Source: Bacillota bacterium (GTDB taxonomy: Bacteria; Bacillota; Clostridia; Christensenellales; Aristaeellaceae). Taken from it: a DNA stretch of 64,000 bases. The translations under genes were made by a program, and so were the position numbers. The stretch lies in the NCBI GenBank assembly GCA_023425025.1, contig JAFADG010000014.1, positions 16,787 through 80,786 of the forward strand, in the 5' to 3' direction. Positions within the stretch are counted from its first letter, which is position 1. Every line of letters begins with the position of its first letter. Below the pieces are notes generated by a model that saw only the letters and a list, made by a program, of their open reading frames with translations, had not been told where the DNA came from and did not search any database. Shown here in pieces: positions 9,186-18,171 of this stretch.

Positions 9186-9547
9186 TCGGTCTGGGCATTG
9201 ATCTGTGCCGCATTTCACGCATGCAGCGTATGCTGGAAAATGAGCGGTTTCTTTCCCGCTATTTCAGCGAGGAGGAGCGGGCCTATATCGCCTCCCGCGG
9301 GCGGATGGGGGCCGACAGCGCGGCGGCCATCTTTGCCGCCAAGGAAGCGGCGCTAAAGGCACTGGGCACCGGCCTTGCCGGTATAAAGCCCCAGGATGTG
9401 GTTATATTGCACGGGCCTTCCGGGCAACCTTACTATGAACTGCGCGGCACCGCCCTTTTTAAGCTGCAGGCGCTGGGCGGGCGGAAGATGCATTTGAGCA
9501 TGACCCACGAGGAAGATATGGCCGCCGCCGTTGCTATTTTGGAGTGA
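9182..9547 (+). CDS. acpS: Holo-[acyl-carrier-protein] synthase
   Basis: 121 residues when started at the GTG that overlaps the previous stop codon (GTGA). Transfers 4'-phosphopantetheine from CoA to acyl carrier protein. Shows the magnesium-binding start IGLGIDLCRI and the second signature FAAKEAALKALGTG. Length fits the AcpS group. Followed by nnr after a repeat element; acpS-nnr linkage is a common Firmicute arrangement. Confidence 0.95.
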   Translation: MIGLGIDLCRISRMQRMLENERFLSRYFSEEERAYIASRGRMGADSAAAIFAAKEAALKALGTGLAGIKPQDVVILHGPSGQPYYELRGTALFKLQALGGRKMHLSMTHEEDMAAAVAILE

Positions 9548-9575
9548 TGTTTTTGCGCGGATCAACACTGCTTCC

Positions 9576-9713
9576 AAACATTATTACGTCGTTGCCGTGG
9601 ATCTTTTCGTACACTACTGCGTCGTCTGCCGCTCAGCGTAGCGCTGCTATGCCTCGCTTCGTCTTCTTGTATTGTGCGAAAACCTCTCACGGCTTTGGAC
9701 GCAATAATGTTTT
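9576..9713. repeat. Long imperfect palindrome between acpS and nnr
   Basis: The two ends are inverted copies: AAACATTATT at the left and AATAATGTTT at the right, continuing inward with matching blocks CGTC, GCCGTG and TTTTCG and their complements. The whole 138 bases could fold back as a single long interrupted hairpin. No open frame of note lies within. Looks like a small non-autonomous palindromic element or an mRNA-processing structure between two cotranscribed genes. Confidence 0.6.
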
Positions 9714-9739
9714 CCATTAGTATAAGGGAGGGACGAAAG

Positions 9740-11263
9740 ATGTACCGGACCATTACGCCCGAGGAAATGAGGCGGGTGGAGCGCACCATCATGAAGGAGA
9801 CAGGCCTGCCGGGGCTTTTGCTGATGGAGCACGCGGCCCTGGCAGTCATCCGGGCTGTGAAGCGCCGGATGGAAGGTAAAACGGGGCAGGTACTGTTTTT
9901 ATGCGGACCCGGCAACAACGGCGGCGACGGCCTGGCCGCCGCGCGGCTGTGGCTCAGTGGAGGCGGCCAGGCACAGATTTGGCAATTGACCAGCAAAATG
10001 ACGGGGGATGCGTCGGTTAACAGACAGTTGCTGAAGAAGCTGTGGCCGGACGCGTCCCTTCTGCGCCTGAGCGAAGCGCCGGAAAAGCTGCCGCCCATCG
10101 GGCCGGAAATCGCCTTGATCGTGGACGCGCTGTTTGGCACGGGGCTTTCCCAGCCCATACAGGGCGTGGCTTTCGCGCTGGCCAAAAAGGTAAATGAAAG
10201 CGGGCTGCCCGTGGTGGCGGTGGATATCCCCTCAGGCCTGAACGGCCTCACCGGCATGGTCATGGGGGAGGCCGTCCGCGCCACGGAGACGGTGACCTTT
10301 CACCGGCCCAAGCTGGGATTGTATCTGAACAAGGGCCCGGAGTACGCCGGCTGCGTGACGCTTTCGGATATCGGCCTACCCAAAGCGCTGGATGACGCGC
10401 CGGGCATGGATATGCTGCTGCCGGAGGAGCTGCCCTACTTGCTGCCGCCAAGGAGAAGAGATACCCACAAAGGCGATTACGGCCGGGTGCTGATCGTGGC
10501 CGGGTCCTTTGGCATGGCCGGGGCGGCAGCCATCTGCGCGCTGGCCGCGCTGCGCACAGGCGCCGGGCTGGTGACTGTGGCCTGTCCGGAAACGATTGTG
10601 CCCATCGTGCAGCAATTATCGCCCTGCGCCACCTGCCTGCCTTTACCCATGAGCGGCGATGCATTTGCGCCTGAGGCGGAGGAGCTTGTATACAATGCCG
10701 CGTTGCGGGCGGATGCCGTGGCGGTGGGGCCGGGCCTGAACGTGCTGCCGGACAGGCTGATGCTTTTAAGCGCGGTAAAGCATGCCGGAAAGCCGACCGT
10801 ATGGGATGCGGACGCACTGAACCTGCTGTCCATGAGCCCGGATATCCTGCCCCTGCCGGGCATGAATATCTTTACGCCTCATCCCGGCGAGGCCGCCAGG
10901 CTCATGCAGGCCGGCACCGGCGCTGTGACGGCGGATGTGGTGGAGGGCGTGCAGGCGCTGTGGCACAAGCTGGGCGGCGTGGTCATTTTGAAGGGCGCTT
11001 CTTCTCTTTTGTATGACGGTGTAAAGCTTGCCATCAACACAACCGGCACGCCGGCCCTGGCCAAGGGCGGCAGCGGCGACGCCCTGACGGGCATACTGGC
11101 TTCCTTGCTGGCCCAGCAAAAGCAGCTGGGGCACGCCCCGCTTTTGCTTGCGCAGATCGGGTGCTGCCTGCATGGCAGCGCGGCCCTGCGGGCGGAAAAG
11201 GAAACCGGGCAGCGGGGGTTGCTGGCTACGGATTTGATGTGGTATTTGGGGAAGGAGAGCTGA
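9740..11263 (+). CDS. nnr: Bifunctional NAD(P)HX epimerase / dehydratase
   Basis: 507 residues from the ATG after GGGAGGGACGAAAG. The N-terminal YjeF_N epimerase domain (to about 210) has CGPGNNGGDGLAAARLW. The C-terminal ribokinase-like dehydratase domain has the signatures TPHPGEAARL and GGSGDALTGILA. Together they repair hydrated NADH and NADPH. The frame extends 22 codons upstream into the palindromic repeat without an RBS, so that start is rejected. Confidence 0.95.
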   Translation: MYRTITPEEMRRVERTIMKETGLPGLLLMEHAALAVIRAVKRRMEGKTGQVLFLCGPGNNGGDGLAAARLWLSGGGQAQIWQLTSKMTGDASVNRQLLKKLWPDASLLRLSEAPEKLPPIGPEIALIVDALFGTGLSQPIQGVAFALAKKVNESGLPVVAVDIPSGLNGLTGMVMGEAVRATETVTFHRPKLGLYLNKGPEYAGCVTLSDIGLPKALDDAPGMDMLLPEELPYLLPPRRRDTHKGDYGRVLIVAGSFGMAGAAAICALAALRTGAGLVTVACPETIVPIVQQLSPCATCLPLPMSGDAFAPEAEELVYNAALRADAVAVGPGLNVLPDRLMLLSAVKHAGKPTVWDADALNLLSMSPDILPLPGMNIFTPHPGEAARLMQAGTGAVTADVVEGVQALWHKLGGVVILKGASSLLYDGVKLAINTTGTPALAKGGSGDALTGILASLLAQQKQLGHAPLLLAQIGCCLHGSAALRAEKETGQRGLLATDLMWYLGKES

Positions 11264-11675
11264 TGGCTTCGTTTTTGTGGTGATGAGCGGCATACGGCAG
11301 AACGGGGCAGCGCAACGGGCAAGAACGCGCCGGGGATAACCCGTCCATCCGCTCACTGTTCCTGCCAAAATCCCTCGAATGCCGCCTCTGCGGGGCGTAC
11401 CGGGAAACCGCGTAACGCCTATCAATCCCGGGAACAGCGGGGGTCCTGGTTCACTCGCTTGAAATTGTGCGAATTCTCACAAAGCCGGCTTAGCCGTCTT
11501 TCATCGAATCACTGATTCCTCTTTTCCGCCGTCCGCATAGGATGAAGGGAGCAGCGCCGGAAGCCCCCTGTCCATCCGGACGATGAGCACAAACGGCGCC
11601 GCCTAGCGATGAACGGTGCTTCCATGCACGGCAATCGAAGGGAAAACCTTGACAGGGGGCATGGAGTGTGACAAT
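11264..11675. other. Gap between nnr and mazF, no gene seen
   Basis: About 410 bases without a supported coding region. In related Firmicutes this position often holds alr and a MazE-type antitoxin gene; neither is visible in any frame here. No clear terminator. A TTGACA at 11650 would place its -10 over the mazF start codon, so it is not accepted as a promoter. Confidence 0.5.
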
Positions 11676-12032
11676 ATGAAAAGAGGGGAAATCTATCGGG
11701 CTGATTTGGACCCTGTGATAGGATCAGAACAGGGTGGAATTCGGCCTGTTCTGATCATTCAAAACGATATAGGCAACCTGCATAGCCCCACGGTCATCGT
11801 TGCCGCCATCACCTCCCGGCTGAATAAGCCCAAACTGCCCACCCACGTGGCGATTTCCAGCCGGCAAAGCGGTCTGAAAAAAGATTCGGTGATCCTGGCC
11901 GAGCAGGTGCGCACGCTGGAGAAAAAGCGGCTCATGGAGAAACTTGGACGTGTAGACGAGGAAGTTATGGCAAAGGTGGACCGGGCCCTGGCCATCTCCC
12001 TGGGCGCTTCCGACCGGCCGCCCGCCAACTGA
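11676..12032 (+). CDS. mazF: MazF/PemK-family endoribonuclease toxin
   Basis: 118 residues. The N-terminus MKRGEIYRADLDPVIGSEQGG-type pattern, RPVLIIQNDIGN and the later TSRL and HVAIS blocks match EndoA/MazF mRNA interferases, which cut RNA at specific short sequences. Start chosen at the family N-terminus, 9 bases after GGAG; an ATG five codons upstream is possible. Unusually no antitoxin gene is next to it. The product could be controlled by an unlinked antitoxin or by leader RNA. Confidence 0.9.
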   Translation: MKRGEIYRADLDPVIGSEQGGIRPVLIIQNDIGNLHSPTVIVAAITSRLNKPKLPTHVAISSRQSGLKKDSVILAEQVRTLEKKRLMEKLGRVDEEVMAKVDRALAISLGASDRPPAN

Positions 12033-12040
12033 ATACCGGA

Positions 12041-12073
12041 AGCGCTGCTTTCCTTGGGAAGCGGCGTTTTCCC
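12041..12073 (+). terminator. Probable terminator after mazF
   Basis: Imperfect stem with arms AGCGCTGCTTTCC and GGGAAGCGGCGT, followed by TTTT. Confidence 0.5.
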
Positions 12074-12115
12074 TGTCACAAATGAAGCGGAGGGGGAATC
12101 AATCTGAAACGGACA

Positions 12116-12982
12116 GTGGACAGACTTGGGTCTATGATCCGCCACGAGCAGCTGCGCAGCTACATACAGATCCTGGTCGGGTGCGCGGTGGGCGGTTTGG
12201 CATACCCTTTGTTTCTGGTGCCCAACAGCATTGCGCCCGGCGGCCTTACGGGTATCGCCACCATCCTGAACCATTTGTTCCGGGTCCCGGTAGGCTTGAC
12301 CAGCATGGTTTTGAACCTGCCGCTGTTCATCATCGGCTTCCGGGCCATGGGGCGGGTGTTCGTGTGGCGCTCGCTGGTGGCCACGGTGGTCTTTTCCCTG
12401 TCCATCGACTTGTTCAGGGTGCCGCCCATGACCGACGACGTGCTGCTGGGCGCGGTGTACGGCGGGGGCCTGCTCGGCGTCGGCCTTGGAATGATCCTTC
12501 GGGGCGAGGCGACCACCGGCGGTTCGGACATGATCGCAAGGATGGTCCACCGCAAATTTTCCTTTATATCGGTGGGCGCGTTCCTGTTCGCGATAGACTT
12601 TATGGTCATTGCCGCGTCCGGTTTTGTGATGGGCGTCCAGCATGCCCTGTATGCTTTGATATGCATTATTGTGTCCGCAAAGGTTTTGGACATGGTGCTG
12701 GACGGCTTCAACTCGCAAAGGGCCTGTTTTGTCATCTCCGACAAATCGGTGGCGGTGACCAACCGCATCATGGAGGAACTGAGTCGCGGTGTGACGCTGC
12801 TGACGGCTACAGGGGCATACTCCGGCCGTGAGAAGCCCGTTGTGCTGTGCGTGGCCGGCCGGCAGGAGGTGCCCAGGATCAAGGAAATTGTGCGGCAGGA
12901 GGATGAAAAGGCATTCATGTTCATCACCGAAGCCCATGAAGCGCTGGGCGAAGGATTTACCAGGCTGATGGATGACAACTGA
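12116..12982 (+). CDS. YitT family membrane protein (DUF161/DUF2179)
   Basis: About 288 residues with five to six hydrophobic helices in the first 175 residues (motif PNSIAPGGLTGIATIL) and a soluble C-terminal DUF2179 domain containing RGVTLLTATGAYSG. Function of the family is not established. Start uncertain: the GTG at 12116 is 19 bases from the strong GGAGGGGG at 12089-12096, while an in-frame CTG at 12104 sits at ideal distance (7 bases), so translation may begin at CTG and add four residues. Confidence 0.88.
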   Translation: MDRLGSMIRHEQLRSYIQILVGCAVGGLAYPLFLVPNSIAPGGLTGIATILNHLFRVPVGLTSMVLNLPLFIIGFRAMGRVFVWRSLVATVVFSLSIDLFRVPPMTDDVLLGAVYGGGLLGVGLGMILRGEATTGGSDMIARMVHRKFSFISVGAFLFAIDFMVIAASGFVMGVQHALYALICIIVSAKVLDMVLDGFNSQRACFVISDKSVAVTNRIMEELSRGVTLLTATGAYSGREKPVVLCVAGRQEVPRIKEIVRQEDEKAFMFITEAHEALGEGFTRLMDDN

Positions 12983-13113
12983 ATATGTTTTATGCACGCA
13001 TGTATAACATTTTTCTGGAAATCACCTTTTCTTGTATCTACACATCTGTTATAATGTATACGATAGCTGCCCGGAAAATGGGCGACGGCAATCACATAAG
13101 GAGGAAATCATCC

Positions 13114-14181
13114 ATGAAAAAGGGACTCGCGCTTCTTTTGGCATTGGTTCTTTCTTTGGGCGCGGCTGTGACCGCACTGGCGGAAGGCACCTACGAAATC
13201 GCAATGATCACCGACATCGGCACCATTGACGACAAGTCCTTCAACCAGGGCACCTGGGAAGGCGTAAAAGCCTATGCCGACGAAAACGGCAAGACCAGCA
13301 ACTACTTCAAGCCCGCTGAGAAGAGCACCAACGCTTATTTGGCCGAGATCGACAAGGCTGTGGCTGCCGGCGCCAAGGTCATCGTGACCCCCGGCTTCCT
13401 GTTTGAAGAACCCATCTTCATCGCTCAGGCTACCTATCCGGAAGTCAGCTTCGTGCTGATCGACGGCAATCCCCATAACGCGGACTATTCCGAATTCCGC
13501 ACCGACAAGAACACGGTTGGCATCGTTTTCGCCGAGGAGCAGGCGGGCTATCTGGCCGGCTACGCCGCGGTGAAGGAAGGCTACACCAAGCTTGGCTTCA
13601 TGGGCGGTATGGCGGTTCCCGCCGTCGTCCGTTTCGGCTACGGCTTTGTGCAGGGCGCGGAAGCTGCCGCTGCGGAGCTTGGCCTCACCGGTTTGACCCT
13701 CAACTACCACTATACCGGCAACTTTGACGCCACCCCCGAGAACCAGGCGCTGGCTGCTTCCTGGTACAACGACGGTATCGAAGCGATCTTTGCCTGCGGC
13801 GGCGCCGTTGGCAACTCCGTGATGGCTGCAGCTGAAGCGACCGAAAATGGCAAGGTCATCGGCGTGGACGTGGACCAGAGCGCTGAATCCGAGCGCGTGA
13901 TCACCTCCGCCATGAAGGGCTTGGGCGCTGCTGTGAAGCAGGCTCTGGCTGCCTACTATGCCGACAGCTTCCCCGGCGGCGAAGCTTGGGTTTTGGGCGC
14001 GGACAAGGACGGCGTGGGCCTGCCCATGGCTACCTCCAAGTTCGAAAAGTTCACCCAGGAAGAGTATGACGCCCTGTATGCCAAGCTGGCTTCCGGCGAA
14101 ATCACCCTCCTGAAGGACACCGATGTGACCGCCGCTACGGAACTTGGCACCACGGCTGTTGCGGTTTCCATCATCGAATAA
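13114..14181 (+). CDS. BMP-family substrate-binding protein of a nucleoside ABC importer
   Basis: 355 residues. A signal peptide ends at TALA (about residue 23). The mature part has TDIGTIDDKSFNQGTWEG and VIVTPGFLFEEP, typical of PnrA/BMP nucleoside receptors. There is no Cys in or near the signal peptide, so unlike most Gram-positive relatives it lacks a lipobox. RBS AGGAGG; a TATAAT lies at 13050-13055. A hairpin terminator follows, likely giving extra receptor relative to the downstream ATPase and permeases, which complete the transporter. Confidence 0.94.
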   Translation: MKKGLALLLALVLSLGAAVTALAEGTYEIAMITDIGTIDDKSFNQGTWEGVKAYADENGKTSNYFKPAEKSTNAYLAEIDKAVAAGAKVIVTPGFLFEEPIFIAQATYPEVSFVLIDGNPHNADYSEFRTDKNTVGIVFAEEQAGYLAGYAAVKEGYTKLGFMGGMAVPAVVRFGYGFVQGAEAAAAELGLTGLTLNYHYTGNFDATPENQALAASWYNDGIEAIFACGGAVGNSVMAAAEATENGKVIGVDVDQSAESERVITSAMKGLGAAVKQALAAYYADSFPGGEAWVLGADKDGVGLPMATSKFEKFTQEEYDALYAKLASGEITLLKDTDVTAATELGTTAVAVSIIE

Positions 14182-14204
14182 CATACAAAAACCAGACCAG
14201 CAAT

Positions 14205-14238
14205 GGGGCAGGCAGAAAAAACTGCCTGCCCCTGTTTT
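14205..14238 (+). terminator. Intra-operon terminator after the receptor gene
   Basis: Perfect stem GGGGCAGGCAG / CTGCCTGCCCC with a short A-rich loop and a following TGTTTT. Probably partial, since the ATPase and permease genes follow with no other visible promoter. Confidence 0.75.
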
Positions 14239-14277
14239 CTTCAACCTATGCACTATACAGGCCAAAGGAGTGGCGCA

Positions 14278-15804
14278 ATGGATTACGTCATTGAGATGCT
14301 TCACATCACCAAGGAGTTCCCCGGCATCCGCGCCAATGATGATGTGAGCCTTCAGCTAGCAAAAGGGGAGATCCATGCGCTGCTGGGGGAAAACGGCGCG
14401 GGCAAATCCACGCTGATGAGCGTGCTTTTTGGCCTGTATCAGCCCGAGAAGGGTACCATACTAAAAAACGGCAAGCAGGTGCGCGTGGACAACCCCAATG
14501 ATGCCAACGCCCTTGGCATCGGCATGGTCCATCAGCATTTCAAGCTGGTGCACAATTTCACGGTGCTGGAGAACATTGTCATGGGGGTGGAGACTACCCG
14601 CCATGGCGTTTTACGCATGGAGGAAGCCAGGAAAAAGGTCGTGGCGCTGTCCAAACAATACGGCCTGATGGTGGACCCGGACGCGAAAATTTCCGATATC
14701 ACCGTGGGTATGCAGCAGCGGGTGGAGATATTGAAAATGCTCTACCGCGACAACGAGGTGCTGATTTTTGACGAGCCCACCGCGGTTTTGACGCCCCAGG
14801 AAATCCACGAGCTGATGAAGATCATGCAGGGGCTCAAGAACGAGGGGAAATCCATCCTCTTCATCACCCACAAGCTCAACGAGATCATGGAGGCGGCCGA
14901 CCGCTGCACGGTGCTGCGCAAGGGCCGGTACGTGGGCACGGTGGAGGTGAAGGATGTAACCGCCGAGCAGCTGGCCGAAATGATGGTAGGCCGCAAGGTC
15001 AGCTTTGTGGTGGAAAAGGAGCCTGCCCAGCCCGGGGAACCGGCCCTGACGGTGCAGAACCTGACGGTTGCCAGCCGCCAGCATGGCAAGAAGCTGGTGA
15101 GCAATGTTTCCTTCAGCGTGCGCCGGGGGGAGATCGTCTGTATCGCCGGCATTGACGGCAACGGCCAAAGCGAGCTGGTATACGCTTTGACCGGGCTGAT
15201 GCGGCCGGACGGGGGAAAGATCTTCCTGGAGAACAGGGAGATTACTTTAAGCTCCATCCGCAGCCGAAACGACATGGGCATTTCCCACATTCCGGAGGAC
15301 AGGCACAAGCACGGCCTGGTGCTGGATTATTCCCTGGCGGAAAACCTGGTGCTCAAAAGCTACCATAAAAAAGAGTTTCAGAGCCGCGGGTTCCTCCGCT
15401 TTGGAGCGGTCGACAGGCATGCCAGGGAGTTGATCGAGAAGTTCGATATCCGTTCCGGCCAGGGGGCGGCCACGGCTGCCCGCAGCATGTCCGGCGGCAA
15501 TCAGCAAAAGGCCATCGTGGCCAGGGAGATCAGCTTAAGTCCCCAGCTGCTCATCGCCGTGCAGCCCACCCGGGGCCTGGACGTAGGCGCCATCGAGTAC
15601 ATCCACCGCCAGCTGATCGACCAGCGGGATAAGGGCATGGCGGTGCTGCTGGTGTCCCTGGAGCTGGATGAAGTGATGAACATATCCGACAGGATTCTGG
15701 TCATGTACGAAGGGGAAATTGTCGCCGACCTTGCGGCCCAGGGCGTTACCGAGCAGGAACTGGGCCTGTATATGGCCGGGTCAAGAAGGAGTGAAGTGGT
15801 ATGA
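14278..15804 (+). CDS. Nucleoside ABC transporter, double ATPase subunit
   Basis: 508 residues with two tandem ABC domains. The first has Walker A GENGAGKST and Walker B in VLIFDEPTAVLTP; the second has GIDGNGQSE in place of a canonical Walker A, signature MSGGNQQK and LLIAVQPTRGLDVG. This arrangement is usual for RbsA- and NupO/YufO-like ATPases, where one site is degenerate. RBS AAAGGAG. Its stop overlaps the first permease start (ATGA). Confidence 0.95.
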   Translation: MDYVIEMLHITKEFPGIRANDDVSLQLAKGEIHALLGENGAGKSTLMSVLFGLYQPEKGTILKNGKQVRVDNPNDANALGIGMVHQHFKLVHNFTVLENIVMGVETTRHGVLRMEEARKKVVALSKQYGLMVDPDAKISDITVGMQQRVEILKMLYRDNEVLIFDEPTAVLTPQEIHELMKIMQGLKNEGKSILFITHKLNEIMEAADRCTVLRKGRYVGTVEVKDVTAEQLAEMMVGRKVSFVVEKEPAQPGEPALTVQNLTVASRQHGKKLVSNVSFSVRRGEIVCIAGIDGNGQSELVYALTGLMRPDGGKIFLENREITLSSIRSRNDMGISHIPEDRHKHGLVLDYSLAENLVLKSYHKKEFQSRGFLRFGAVDRHARELIEKFDIRSGQGAATAARSMSGGNQQKAIVAREISLSPQLLIAVQPTRGLDVGAIEYIHRQLIDQRDKGMAVLLVSLELDEVMNISDRILVMYEGEIVADLAAQGVTEQELGLYMAGSRRSEVV

Positions 15805-16991
15805 GAAGGAAAAGTGCATTGACCAATGGTCTTTCCAGTGCCGCTTCCTCGCTGATCGCCATCGTCGTGGGCCTGGCGGCCGGGTTTGCGATCCTGTTTG
15901 TCAGCAATCCGCAGAACGCTGTGGCTGGCCTTACCATGATCCTGTCCGGCGGCTTTAACGAAGGCATGAAGGGTCTGGGCAAGGTGCTGTACTTTGCCAC
16001 GCCCATCATCGTCACCGGCCTTTCCGTGGGCTTCGCGTTCAAAACCGGGCTTTTCAACATCGGGACCACCGGCCAATTGATGGTCGGCGGTTTCGTGGCG
16101 GTGGTGGTGGGCGTCCGGGGCGACTTTTTCGGCCCGGTGCAGTGGCTGGCGGCGCTGATTGCCGGCATGCTGGCCGGCGCGCTGTGGGGTATGATCCCCG
16201 GGCTGTTCAAGGCCTATTTGAACGTGAATGAAGTCATTTCCTCCATTATGATGAACTACATCGGCATGTACGGCATCAATTACCTGATCAAGAACATGTT
16301 CTTCATGGTGGATGGGAAAAAGGTGATGACGGTCTACAACGCCATGAAGAGCGAGACCCTCAGTGTGGATGCCTCGGCGGTGATCCCTTCCTGGGGGATG
16401 GACAGCATCTTCTACCGGCTGACCAGAGAGGGGAACAAAGACTTTTTCTCCAGCCTGAACGGCGGCATCATCATCGCCATCGTGCTGGCGATTGTGGTTT
16501 ACATCCTTTTGAACCGCACTGCCTTTGGCTATGAGCTGAAGGCCTGCGGCTACAACCGCAATGCCAGCCGGTATGCCGGTATCAGCGAAAAGCGCTCCAT
16601 CGTGATGGCCATGGTGATTTCCGGCGCCCTGGCGGGCATCGCCGGCGCGCTGATGTACCTGGCGCCTGCCGAAGGGCTGCACATCGAGGTCAAGGAGGTG
16701 CTGGCCGCCCAGGGCTTCGCGGGCATCCCGGTGGCGCTGCTGGGGCTTTCCAACCCCCTTGCCATCATTTTCTCCGGCATCTTTGTGGCGTACATTACCG
16801 TGGGCGGAGCGAACCTGACACTCCTCAAATACATGGAAGAAATCATCAGCATCATCATCGGCATCATCATATACTTCAGCGCCTTCTCCCTGCTGATCAA
16901 GCAGCTGCTTCAGCGCGGCTCCGGCCGGCGCAGGCGGCGTGAAGCGCAGAAGCTGTCTGCGGAAACGTCCGACGCGGGGAAGGGGGCATAA
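15801..16991 (+). CDS. Nucleoside ABC transporter permease 1
   Basis: 396 residues with about ten hydrophobic segments. The motif FKTGLFNIGTTGQLMVGG is typical of the BPD_transp_2 permease family of BMP-linked importers (YufP-like). A highly basic C-terminus (RGSGRRRRREAQ) follows the last helix. Translationally coupled to the ATPase. Confidence 0.93.
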   Translation: MRRKSALTNGLSSAASSLIAIVVGLAAGFAILFVSNPQNAVAGLTMILSGGFNEGMKGLGKVLYFATPIIVTGLSVGFAFKTGLFNIGTTGQLMVGGFVAVVVGVRGDFFGPVQWLAALIAGMLAGALWGMIPGLFKAYLNVNEVISSIMMNYIGMYGINYLIKNMFFMVDGKKVMTVYNAMKSETLSVDASAVIPSWGMDSIFYRLTREGNKDFFSSLNGGIIIAIVLAIVVYILLNRTAFGYELKACGYNRNASRYAGISEKRSIVMAMVISGALAGIAGALMYLAPAEGLHIEVKEVLAAQGFAGIPVALLGLSNPLAIIFSGIFVAYITVGGANLTLLKYMEEIISIIIGIIIYFSAFSLLIKQLLQRGSGRRRRREAQKLSAETSDAGKGA

Positions 16992-16996
16992 AGAGT

Positions 16997-17956
16997 ATGG
17001 AATCGGTTTATTTTCTGGTACAACAGATGTTCTTCTTCTCCATACCATTGCTCGTAGTGGCGCTGGGCGGCATGTTCAGCGAGCGCAGCGGTGTGGTGAA
17101 CATTGCCCTGGAAGGCATCATGATCGTTGGCGCCTTTGCCGGCATCTTCTTTATCAACCAGGTGGAGCATGTGATGAGCGGGCAGCTGCTGTTGCTGCTG
17201 GCCATACTGATTTCCGCCGGCGCGGGGATTTTGTTTTCCCTTTTGCACGCCTACGCGGCGGTGAACCTGAAGGCTGACCAAACCATCAGCGGTACGGCGC
17301 TGAACATGATCGCGCCGGCCATCGCCGTTTACTCCGCCCGCATGCTCCAGGAAAACGGCGTGCAGCAGGTGCAGTTCACCAATACCTTCCGGATTTCCAG
17401 CGTGCCGCTGCTCAGCGATATTCCGGTGCTGGGGCCGCTGCTGTTCCAAAAAACGTACATCACCACCTACATCGGCTTGATCATACTCGCCGTGGCCGCG
17501 TTTGTGCTGTACAAGACAAAGTTTGGCCTTAGGCTGCGGGCCTGCGGCGAGCATCCCCAGGCCGCGGACAGCGTGGGCGTGAACGTGTACCGCATCCGCT
17601 ATGCCGGGGTCATGATTTCCGGCGCGCTGGCCGGCCTGGGCGGCCTGATCTTTGTGGTGCCCACCTCCACCAACTTCAACGCCTCGGTGTCCGGGTACGG
17701 CTTCCTGGCGCTGGCGGTGCTGATCTTTGGCCAGTGGAAGCCCTTGCGCATCCTGCTGGCGGCACTGTTCTTCGGATTGATGAAGACGATCGCCGCGGCC
17801 TATTCCGGCATCCCGTTCTTCAAGGGCCTGGGCATCCCCAGCGACATCTACAAAATGATCCCCTTTATCGCCACCCTCGTCGTGCTGGCGTTCAGCAGCA
17901 GGAATTCCCAGGCGCCAAGGGCGGCGGGCGTACCCTACGACAAGGGCGGAAGGTGA
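16997..17956 (+). CDS. Nucleoside ABC transporter permease 2
   Basis: 319 residues, about eight to nine membrane helices. Contains FSERSGVVNIALEGIMIVGAF, the YufQ-type counterpart of the first permease, and RACGEHPQAADSVGVNV, the cytoplasmic coupling loop. Starts 5 bases after the first permease with AAGGGGG as RBS. A strong terminator at 17973-18015 closes the operon. Confidence 0.93.
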   Translation: MESVYFLVQQMFFFSIPLLVVALGGMFSERSGVVNIALEGIMIVGAFAGIFFINQVEHVMSGQLLLLLAILISAGAGILFSLLHAYAAVNLKADQTISGTALNMIAPAIAVYSARMLQENGVQQVQFTNTFRISSVPLLSDIPVLGPLLFQKTYITTYIGLIILAVAAFVLYKTKFGLRLRACGEHPQAADSVGVNVYRIRYAGVMISGALAGLGGLIFVVPTSTNFNASVSGYGFLALAVLIFGQWKPLRILLAALFFGLMKTIAAAYSGIPFFKGLGIPSDIYKMIPFIATLVVLAFSSRNSQAPRAAGVPYDKGGR

Positions 17957-17972
17957 CACGAAGCGTGTTTTT

Positions 17973-18015
17973 CAGGGACGGTTTGGCATACGTCATAAAT
18001 CGTCCCTGTTTTTTT
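17973..18015 (+). terminator. Terminator of the nucleoside transporter operon
   Basis: CAGGGACG and CGTCCCTG arms around a 20-base loop followed by seven T residues. Confidence 0.75.
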
Positions 18016-18099
18016 GTTTCCGGCGCATCCTGACAAATTTTCATTGTTGGAGTGACATTTTTCCCCATATCTTTTTTTGCATTTCTTTGCGTTTTGCCA

Positions 18100-18128
18100 T
18101 TGACTAAGGGCTGCGGGGCTTGTACAAT
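18100..18128 (+). promoter_or_regulatory. Promoter of pyrG
   Basis: TTGACT (18100-18105), a 17-base spacer and TACAAT (18123-18128). The predicted start near 18135 gives a leader of about 37 bases containing a run of seven T residues, but no complete attenuator hairpin like that of Bacillus pyrG is evident. Confidence 0.75.
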
Positions 18129-18171
18129 GGAGCATGGTTTTTTTCGGGAACAGCGGAAGGGAGGATGCGGT

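Noticed and set aside
11650..11678. TTGACA and CAATAT as a promoter of mazF
   Set aside because: The -10 would overlap the start codon that gives the conserved MazF N-terminus.
13050..13113. Purine riboswitch before the nucleoside receptor
   Set aside because: The leader is only about 55 bases and shows none of the conserved purine-aptamer loops or a terminator, so no riboswitch is called.
15501..17048. A 515-codon minus-strand frame opposite the ABC permease genes
   Set aside because: His/Gln/Gly-rich composition typical of antisense shadow; the plus-strand permeases have clear motifs and coupled starts.
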